DNA of 64,000 nucleotides, taken from NCBI GenBank assembly GCA_037954665.1, contig JBBMOL010000116.1:1454807-1518806 (forward strand). Reading direction: 5' to 3'. The position numbers were made by a program, and so were the translations under genes. Source of the DNA: Laguncularia racemosa. Its lineage: Eukaryota > Streptophyta > Magnoliopsida > Myrtales > Combretaceae. This document shows positions 56,328 to 64,000 of the stretch, in pieces (position 1 is the stretch's first letter; each line of letters begins with the position of its first letter). The notes under the pieces were generated by a model. The model was not told where the DNA came from. It ran no database searches and saw nothing but the letters and a program-made list of their open reading frames with translations.

Positions 56328-57137
56328 ACCGGCGATGAGCTGGGCCGATGGATCCTATAGAAGACCGGCATCATGAAGAGCATTTCTTTTATGTATTTTT
56401 CATTTTATGAAATATTTTAGTTGTATTTTGGTTTTGGGACACTTTTATTTCTTTGTAACTTTCATTTAGGGTTAGCCACCTTAAAAGTGGCAAACTTGTA
56501 ATTTTGAGCACTTTTTAACCCTAGGAGTAGCAAGTATAAATACTTGCTTAAGAGAGGGTTTGAGGGATTATTTTTGCAGAACAAACACTTCACATTTCGT
56601 GAGAGGGCTTAGGGTTTTCCTAATTCCAAATTCTCTTATCAATTTCAATCCCAAGAAGTTGAAATTGTGGCGAGTGCAACATCTTGAAATTGTGAGTTAT
56701 ATCAATTTCATTTTGTTGTGATTTCTTTTCTTCTCTAGTGTGTCATATCTAGGGTTGAATTGAGATATTTCTTGGTCAGATATCCTTGTTGTTATTCACG
56801 AATTCTTGTGATTATTTGAAGGAATTATCATATTGATCCAATTCATCTTTAAGGATTTCCTTGATAACGTGATTTTCACCATTGGAAAGGGATTGTTTTG
56901 TTACGGTTTTTCTTTGTCAAATTGAGGCTTCATTTGCGTAGATTACATGAAATTAGAGTGTTGTTAGAAGGAATTTTCATTGAATTATTCTGATTATATC
57001 ATTGGTTGTTTGAATTTCATCCTTTCATCATTATGGTTCATTTGAAAAGTGCCATTTTTTGATCCGATTTTGCCTTGACTTGAGATAGTTTTTCTCAAGT
57101 CCTTTGGATGTGCTTTTAAGTGTGTTTAGGCACATCA
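56096..57137 (+). repeat. Array LTR 4
   Basis: 1042 bp. TATA palindrome at 56529-56548. Private differences: T at about 56311, one G fewer in the G-run near 56564 and G at about 57130 (TTAGGCACATCA). Confidence 0.95.
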
Positions 57138-59754
57138 CTCTAAGTATTTAATTACATTTATGACAATTCATAGTACATATAATTAGATAATAAACTATTA
57201 CTATGGATCTCGTATCCCAAGGTTAACCATGATTGTAGAGAATTGGTATCCCCTACCAACCAGCAAAATAGGATAAATCCTAGGTTGCTCAAATTCAAAA
57301 TGCTATTTACATAGGGGTCTTATCATTTTAGCTAAGCAGTCTATCCTTCACAATTCTTACTTTGTTGTTCTAGTCTTCCAAAACTCTTAACACTTCACAT
57401 CTTATCCCATCCTAAGTTATTGTAATCGCCACCTGTAGAAAGGGTCTATAGAAGGGTAATCACACTATGGTTTAGTGAATGGGATGTTGATACTTTCAAT
57501 ACTACATACAAATAAGAAAATTCAATTCAAGCTATCAAAACACATCCTATGTATGAACAACCATATGAATGCAGCATCTCACGTAGTCTTTTGGTAACCA
57601 ACATGAAGTTTAAGGTTTACACCTCCTTTGACCTTAGGTTGAGGATTCTGAAGCCACCATTAGTGCCTGGGTCTTACTCAAATCTTCATTATTCTTATCA
57701 CTTATTTAAGCTATGTCTTAGCTTTAATGTTTTAGGCTTAGGTGCCTTAACACACCAAGCATTCACCCTTAAGAGATAGGCTGAACTCAGAAACGTGAAG
57801 GCATGACAATCCCCTAATCACTTAGTTCGCACTTGGTGAAACAGCAATCCTTTGATCTCTTTTGGCGTGTCCTGTAGTAATGATGGCCTTCAATCTTATG
57901 CAATGTCTCTTGGAAATACATGTCAAGTTTTAATCGAGTCCACTTCTTTAATTAATTGATTCGAAGTGACCAACCAACATATATAATTGCAACCAATTAT
58001 CATTCAAGGCACAAGAACAATTCATAGGGACCCAATGAAGTCCCATGACAATTTACTATAACTCATTTCCACACGTACCATGACAAGTAAGATCATGCAT
58101 TTTACATCACAGAACAAACACAGAACCCAGACCAAGCAGATGGGAGCAATCCAGTTATATATTGGGTTTTAGTTAACTTGACACCTCTATGCCGTTTGTC
58201 TTAAATGTCAAATCAACCACTTGAGATTGATTTACGATTACTATTCCTTAATACCTCTATGTCATCGCACTTCTCAAGAGCTCTGCTATTCACACATCGG
58301 GAAGCCAATAAGGTCGTCTCGTATATTCCTTCTAAGTCCTCTATCTACTTATGTGTAATACATATATATATATATATATACACATAGGTTTATAAATGTA
58401 GTTTCACCTAAAGAACAATTATGTTAGGCACCTCCCCTCACTCACTTAAGAGGGCAAGAAAATAGAATTGTTAAGTTATAAAATCAAAGTTACACTCATG
58501 ATTTGATAGTTATTTTCATGAGTGTATTCTATAGATAAAATAGGAAAATAGGTTTGCCTAAGCATATGTACACATTCAGAAGTAAACTCTAATATGTATA
58601 CATAATGATATTTATATATCCTATTCTAGCTATGCACACCTACTTGGTAGCTATAGAAGGAAAAGCTAGGTTTCTATATTTTGGTTTAGTTTAAAGAGAA
58701 CAATTTTGAATCATGGGTTAAGCCTATGGTAATAGCACTGGAAATATGGTGTGAAGTGCTATCGTTAAGGTGATGACATCTAAACCCTTAGTCCATTCTA
58801 TCCTCTACATCCTCTAAACAATATTCATCTTTAAGCTATCTAGTTACCAATTTCTTTATAACTTCTTTCCTAAACTCATTTAACCCCACTATACAACTCA
58901 AACTTAATAAAATCACATTTAAACACAACTATAACATAGCAAAGGAATTCACATACATAGTATATCAACACACAACACAACATTATAGTATATCATTAAG
59001 TTTCCCACTCACTTGTTTAGGATCGTCTTAGTTCTAGCCAAAGTCAAGTGATTCTAATGGGTAACCCCTTTACTTCCCTCTTGAAATCTGTGTCTTTCTA
59101 CAATGCTTCCTCAACTAAACCATAAGCATCTCCACTTAACGTTGGTAGTTTCCTAGCGCCTGATATGTGCACTCTGCTCATCTTGCATTTGATGGCAAGG
59201 CGTGAAGTTTCCTCCTTAAGGAGCTTTGGGCAAACAAGATTCGAAACGTTGAACACTTCTTTAATGTGATCCTGATACAGGGTTCCAAAAGGAAAAACCT
59301 TCCTACGAATCATCGCTTTTAACACCCCAAGTTGCTATCATCGATTGTCTGCTTTCCTTATATAGAAGTCAAGTAATGAAACGTCTTCGACCTACCAAAT
59401 TTGGAATTCCTTCTTCCATGTATGAAAGATATCCTTAGAGAGGACAACTAAAGGTTTTTCATTAAGTTATTTAGCTAAGAATGATCTTTCTCAACATCCT
59501 TTGGACATTCCATTGTGAAATTCATTTCATTCCAAATATCCCCTAAGTCATCATCTTAGATGTTGCTCAAATCATTCCCTTCACCATTTATACCAACATA
59601 AACTCTTCTTCTTCCCGTTTACTTTCATACACAGACACACTCACCTCCTTCATGCAATTCCCTCTTCCTCCTCTATTTCACCTTTCAATTCTTTCATCTC
59701 TCCTTTGTTGACATCTTCACCTACAGGGTTTCCCATCTTCTCTACTGGTTTTCA
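57138..59754. other. Noncoding sequence, unclassified
   Basis: It begins with the right CTCTA duplication. No recognisable gene; a 75-codon minus-strand ORF (59098-59325) has no motif I know. A (TA)n run lies at about 58362-58381. It becomes pyrimidine-rich after about 59560. Confidence 0.45.
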
Positions 59755-60283
59755 TCCTTACTCATGCTACCGTTACCATACATACACCAACTATTCCCAC
59801 ACATTACGTACACACACCAACACATACTTATACACCATCATACTATACACCTACTTATACATATACCCAATTGCACTTTGCAATCCACTATTCTCCTCAA
59901 GTCCACATGCACACACACACACACACCATTAGTGCATACATACACACATACTCCACATACGTCTCACACCACCGACACACATATGCCCAAATACTCTACA
60001 TTCACCTAACATCACCAATACGTACATACCCACATACTACGCTCACACTACTCACATCTTCCGTACACATATACACATACCTACATACACTACACTCACC
60101 TTCCATACCCATACACACATGTCCACACACCACACACCATTTTATACACATATACACATATGCACACACACCACACCTTCCATATACATACACACATACC
60201 CACACTCACCACACACCTTCCATATGGATACACCCATTCTCGCACATAGCACATATCATCCATACACATACACACATACCTTC
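59755..60283 (+). repeat. CA/TAC-rich minisatellite-like sequence, left part
   Basis: Irregular ACACATAC, CACACCAC and CATATACACATAC motifs, with the strict (CA)n run at about 59908-59928. ORFs in it are artefacts of the repeat. It continues at 61312 after the solo LTR. Confidence 0.75.
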
Positions 60284-61311
60284 TGATAGGAATCAAAATC
60301 CGACAAGACCTATCATTAGGGCAATAACTAAAGGAATTCGAATTTTGGCGATGAGGGCCCATTTTGAGCAGATCGACCCCGGAATTATTTATAAATTAAC
60401 CTCTTTTCTATTATTCTTGTATTGTGTTTTCCAACAGGCACACTTATCATATTTTGTAGGGCAATGGACAAACTCCCTTAGACTCAGCTTGTGGGTTATC
60501 TATGGACCGACTTGAACCGGGGATGAACTGGGCCGATGAATCCTATAGAAGACCGGCATCTTGAAGACCAATTTCTTTTATATATTTTTCATTTGCATGG
60601 ACTATTTATGTTGTAATCATTTTGGAACACTTTTATTTCGTTGTAATTTTCATTTAGTACTAGCCACCTTAAAAGTGGCAAACTTGTAATTTTGACCATT
60701 TTCTAACCCTAGGAGTAGCAAGTATAAATACTTGCTTAGAATAGGGTTTGAGAGCCATATTTTGCAGATTAAACCTAGCACTTCACATGTGGAATTAGGG
60801 TTCATCCTTAATTCAAAACCTCTTATCAATTTCAACCCAAGAATTGGAATTGTGGCGAGTGCGACAAAGGGGAATTGTGAGTCATATCGATTTCATCTTT
60901 GCTGTTTTTCATTTCTTCTCTAGTGAGTCATATCTAAGGGGGGGAGGGGGGATTTGAATCTTTCTTGGAACTATTGTAACAATTGTCTTGTTAAGATTGG
61001 TTGTTCTTTTAGTTATTGAATTCAATATCATTTTAGTGATTGGCGTGAATTGGAATTGTTGGAAGAAGGATATATCACGGTTTTGTGTTTTTCTTATTCA
61101 TCCATTTCACGTGAAATTCACTTGGTCTTATTGTTGTTTAGTGAAATTGATCATTAGTGGAAGTTGATTGCATCTTTGAACCATTGGATTTCATCAAATT
61201 TCCATTAGGGTCACGCAATTTCCTAGTTCGATTGGACCGGCTTGATTGTGACTTGAGGATTGTTTTCTTTAAGTCATTTAATTGTGTTTGAACTTGGTTT
61301 TGAGCACATCA
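60284..61311 (+). mobile_element. Solo LTR of the family that forms the tandem array
   Basis: TGATAGGAATCAAAATCCGAC...TTGAGCACATCA, 1028 bp, is clearly homologous to the array LTRs but diverged. A perfect CCTTC duplication flanks it (60279-60283 and 61312-61316). No internal region adjoins it, so it is the product of LTR-LTR recombination. The TATA palindrome is at 60717-60736. A G-rich run at 60938-60951 is specific to this copy. Confidence 0.92.
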
Positions 61312-61470
61312 CCTTCACACACCACTCACCTTCCAAACACATACACATATACCCTCACATACCATACACCATCACATACACATACATACATCCCTGCACA
61401 CACTACACACCATCACATACACGTATGCACATACTCACACACACTACACACTCAACTCCTTCCCCTTCCC
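61312..61470 (+). repeat. CA/TAC-rich minisatellite-like sequence, right part
   Basis: Continues the motif mix of 59755-60283 (CACATACACCATCACATACAC), then turns pyrimidine-rich. A smaller CA-rich patch is at about 61790-61845. Confidence 0.7.
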
Positions 61471-63309
61471 CTTTTTCCATCTTCAATTCTCGCTTTCACC
61501 TTCTTCCAACTTTTCGTCTCCCTTTCTCTTTATTCTCTTCTTCCTCTTGGCTCTCTTAACCATAACTTCTCTCCTTATTTCTTTACCAGACCTTCTTCAC
61601 CCTTCGAACTTCTCTACTTTCTTACTTCCTTTTCTCATTTCTCTTCACTCTTCCTTAGGCCATCTTTAAGAATGTACATGTTTCAAAATTCCGCATTTAT
61701 CCCTCTATGCTTTTCCTTCTTCCTAAACATCTTCCATTTTCCTTTTCTTCTTCCTTTTCTACTTGTTATCTCCTACTCACCGAACCCAACTTACACACCT
61801 TACACACACACACCATGCACACACCTACACATACACACACACACATAATCATACCACTCATACGAGCAAAAACACACACAGCTGCACTTCGTAACCCTCT
61901 CTTCTCTTCCTCGTGTACACCTTCTCTTCTCTCGCACACTTAATCTCCTTAACTTCTTCTCCTTAATTAGATGTCTCTATTTCCTTATTTCTTCTTTTTC
62001 CATTTCAACATCTAGCCTCTCCCTTTTAATCTCTTGTCGTCCTCTCCAGCTTACATCTATAAGCATACTTTTATTTATGTTTTGTCTCATCTGGAACAAC
62101 AAACCACACATACACACACGTATTCTCTTGTTACTCGCCATAGATTTCTATTATGCCATTAGCTCTCTCCTTCTCATTTTTCATCTTCCCCAACTGGACT
62201 CCTTTCATTGTCGCTAGGACTAGATCACGTTGGATACTTTTTATCATAGGGACATTGTGAGTCTTCTTACTGTTCGTTGTTGTTGTTGTCCATATCATCC
62301 ATCTCCTCACCTAGAATGTGGTTTGCTTCAACTAGATGCTCGATCATATCTCACCATGCCTTCTTGCCTAGAAGCTAGAGTACGCCATGCCATCTTTATC
62401 TTTGTTGTTGCTATTGCTTTTGTGGATGTTGCCGTTGTTGCTGTCGCCGTTGTTGTGGTTCTCCTTCCTCATTTCCTTTCATTTGTGAGCTCTTTCAGCC
62501 TTAGCCGTTTTCTTCCTCCGTTGGCTATGTTTGATCTTCCTTCTTGTATTCATTTCTGATATGAAAGCTGGTAGGTATAGGCTAGGCTTGGCATCAAATA
62601 CAACCGATTTAGGCCCTTCTAGTTATCCAAATCGTAAGTTCTAAAATGCCTATAGTAAGTAGAAGCTTGAAGCTATCCATGAAGATGTATACTCCCTTTT
62701 TCCATTAAGTTATCTCCTTGAATGCCTTGCACGTACGATGTTGCGTATTTGCCAATGGCCATTGGGTCTTTATTAGGTATCTCTTGCCCTCGATTGCTGG
62801 GGATGTGGAATCCAATCCCTCGAAGCTAGCTTTAGCCTCAATATACCCTTAAACCGCACTAGGAATAGGGGATCCCTTTCCTTTTTTATCACCCCCTCGG
62901 CTTGATGATCTCAATCAATTTAAGTTTTCATGAATCGCCTTCAACAAGAACAGCTCGCTTGAATTAAGTGGGGACTTGGGGTTTGCATTCTAGTTCAAAT
63001 TTAATTCATTATTTTTCATCATCATGTTCCTTTGGATAAGAGATGACTTCATATGCCTCAACAACCTTATCATTCTTATAAAGACACCTCACAAGGTAGC
63101 ATACAAAGTTGTCTTTAGCTTCTTACCATTTGATTTCATCAATTGGCAGTGCTACCCAATGAACCCGAGAAGCACAAGCCAAATCTCGAGAGAGCTGTCA
63201 TCTCAAGCAGTTACAGCCTGAGAGTCGTCAACTCTAGTGGCGAAGGTAATGACTAGCGAGAGTTTTCCAGTCGATTGAGCTTGTTCGATATGCTTCAAGC
63301 ATTTTACTA
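61471..63309. other. Pyrimidine-rich, then mixed noncoding sequence
   Basis: 61441-62060 is dense in CTTCC/TTCTC on the + strand. 62230-62559 is open with many GTT codons but low-complexity, and I do not call it a gene. The rest has no recognisable feature. It may be LTR sequence of the minus-strand element whose edge is at 63763. Confidence 0.4.
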
Positions 63310-63620
63310 CGCTATGACGATGGAGAAAATGGAGAGGGAAAAGGTAGAGTGGGACTTACATACGGAGTTAAAGTTGGAGTGGGAAGAGAGAGTGATGGAG
63401 AGAGTAAACGAGGGAGAAAAGGAGAAATGATAGAGGATAGGGCTCCACCGGTATCATGGAGGGATGATATGAAAATGAGTGGAAGCAAGAATGAAGGAAT
63501 GAAGAAGAAGGGAAGAAAGAGTAAGGTTATGTCTAGGCAGTGAGGAGGGATAGTGCCACTGGAAGAAGAAGATGATGAAAAAGAAAAAGAAAAGGAAGAA
63601 AGAAGAAGTAAGGGATGGGG
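63310..63620 (+). repeat. GA-rich purine tract
   Basis: Long purine-rich stretches (GGAGAAAATGGAGAGGGAAAAGG, GAAGAAGAAGATGATG). Open frames here follow from the composition. Confidence 0.6.
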
Positions 63621-63763
63621 GTGATGGTGACGGACGACATGATTAGGTGTGGCTGATGGGATGGTGGCCTGCTATGTACCAGTTACCCTTGACATGGACA
63701 ATGGAGGGGACAAGACAGAATAACAAAGCAACCGATTTAAATTATTTTTTTGTTGTTGTTACA
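63621..63763 (-). repeat. Probable LTR edge of a minus-strand Ty3/gypsy element
   Basis: Read on the minus strand, TGTAACAACAACAAAAAAAT starts an LTR directly after a polypurine tract. Its other end is not identified, so the left limit given here is arbitrary. Confidence 0.4.
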
Positions 63764-63780
63764 TTCTTCCCCCCTTTAAG
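63764..63780 (-). promoter_or_regulatory. Polypurine tract of a minus-strand Ty3/gypsy element
   Basis: Minus-strand CTTAAAGGGGGGAAGAA lies between a short pol-tail-like stretch (AACTTCGGGAACGAAACTTC on the complement) and the TGTAACA LTR edge. The GGGGGGAAGAATGTAAC layout is typical of chromovirus 3' ends. Confidence 0.5.
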
Positions 63781-64000
63781 AAGTTTCGTTCCCGAAACTT
63801 CACCATGGTTGTCTCTTTTACTTTTGTACTTTTTTTATTAGATTCTCCAATTTTCATGTTTTGAACTCAAGGTCATCGTTTGTATATAACCTCGTATACG
63901 TAAACGAGATTGCTAAATTTGGGGTTCATATATTTATGTAGTTTAGTTTTATTGATCAAATAATCATGCCATGGTAGTGAGTGATTTATGTTTTCATACC
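63781..64000. other. Edge sequence, possibly the 3' end of a minus-strand element interior
   Basis: Only about 20 bp next to the polypurine tract look pol-like; the rest is AT-rich without an ORF. The element, if real, continues outside the window. Confidence 0.35.

Larger units (their letters stand above)
46950..57137 (+). mobile_element. Tandem array of a pol-less LTR retrotransposon: 4 LTRs, 3 internal regions
   Basis: LTRs start at 46950, 50000, 53047 and 56096, so the period is 3050, 3047 and 3049 bp. Each internal region is about 2.0 kb with an initiator-Met primer site, a long leader and one gag-derived frame. The whole array is bordered by one perfect CTCTA duplication (46945-46949 and 57138-57142), and no duplication occurs between units. 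Units are almost identical. There is no protease, RT, RNase H or integrase. The gag start resembles that of the element at 16649. Confidence 0.93.

Noticed and set aside
46950..57137. Array interpreted as three independent insertions
   Set aside because: Neighbouring units share single LTRs and there are no target duplications between them, only one around the whole array.
59098..59325. 75-codon minus-strand ORF
   Set aside because: Reads like a protein in places but has no recognised motif and no neighbours; not enough to call a gene.
59705..60515. Thr/His-rich ORFs on the + strand
   Set aside because: They are translations of CA-rich simple sequence, and the longest one runs into the solo LTR.
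61260..61943. Ser/Phe/Leu-rich ORFs
   Set aside because: Composition artefacts of pyrimidine-rich sequence; no motif and no conserved start.
62230..62559. 109-codon ORF with Val-rich segment
   Set aside because: GTT/GCC repeat codons in low-complexity DNA; no homologue recognised and no gene context.
1..64000. tRNA, rRNA or telomere repeats
   Set aside because: No cloverleaf-like gene ending, rDNA motif or TTTAGGG array was seen; tRNA-like strings are only retroelement primer sites.

Overview
The window looks like plant nuclear DNA, probably a eudicot and probably heterochromatin. It is AT-rich, has GT-AG introns, and is filled with LTR retrotransposons and DNA transposons of plant-specific lineages (Athila-type and chromovirus-type Ty3/gypsy, PIF/Harbinger, MuDR-type MULE). 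I see no intact host gene and no tRNA or rRNA gene. The only host-type coding sequence is a decayed trihelix transcription-factor copy carried inside a Harbinger element.

Layout. (1) 1-12443: an almost complete Athila-type element on the + strand (the window starts about 9 bases inside the 5' LTR), with decayed gag, protease, RT, RNase H and integrase, then a spacer with its own repeat array and TATA box, then a third ORF and a long 3' spacer. (2) 12444-16648: noncoding. (3) 16649-42053: a stack of nested insertions. The host is a small pol-less Ty3/gypsy element (about 3.7 kb without insertions). It is broken by a 5.6-kb PIF/Harbinger element (18255-23843, TTA duplication), a 12.6-kb MULE (24218-36852, 11-bp duplication) that itself holds a chromovirus on the minus strand (27936-34768), and a 3.5-kb pol-less LTR element (38294-41779, CTTTT duplication) inside its 3' LTR. 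(4) 42054-46949: mostly noncoding, with a possible CACTA end and a minus-strand LTR. (5) 46950-57137: four LTRs and three internal regions alternate in a near-identical tandem array, flanked as a whole by one CTCTA duplication. (6) 57138-64000: noncoding, CA-rich and pyrimidine-rich, with a solo LTR (60284-61311, CCTTC duplication) and, at the right edge, the polypurine tract and LTR edge of another minus-strand element.

Working together. Every coding region carries stops or frameshifts, so nothing here is clearly autonomous. Three elements (16649, 38294, 46950) have gag or gag-protease but no RT, RNase H or integrase, so they would have needed enzymes from relatives elsewhere. Several unrelated promoters share one design: a cluster of short palindromic motifs (TACACG/CGTGTA, or GGCCGGC-like) lies directly upstream of the TATA box. 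The Athila-type element repeats this design internally, just before its third ORF. All calls come from reading the sequence by eye; no alignment or database search was run.
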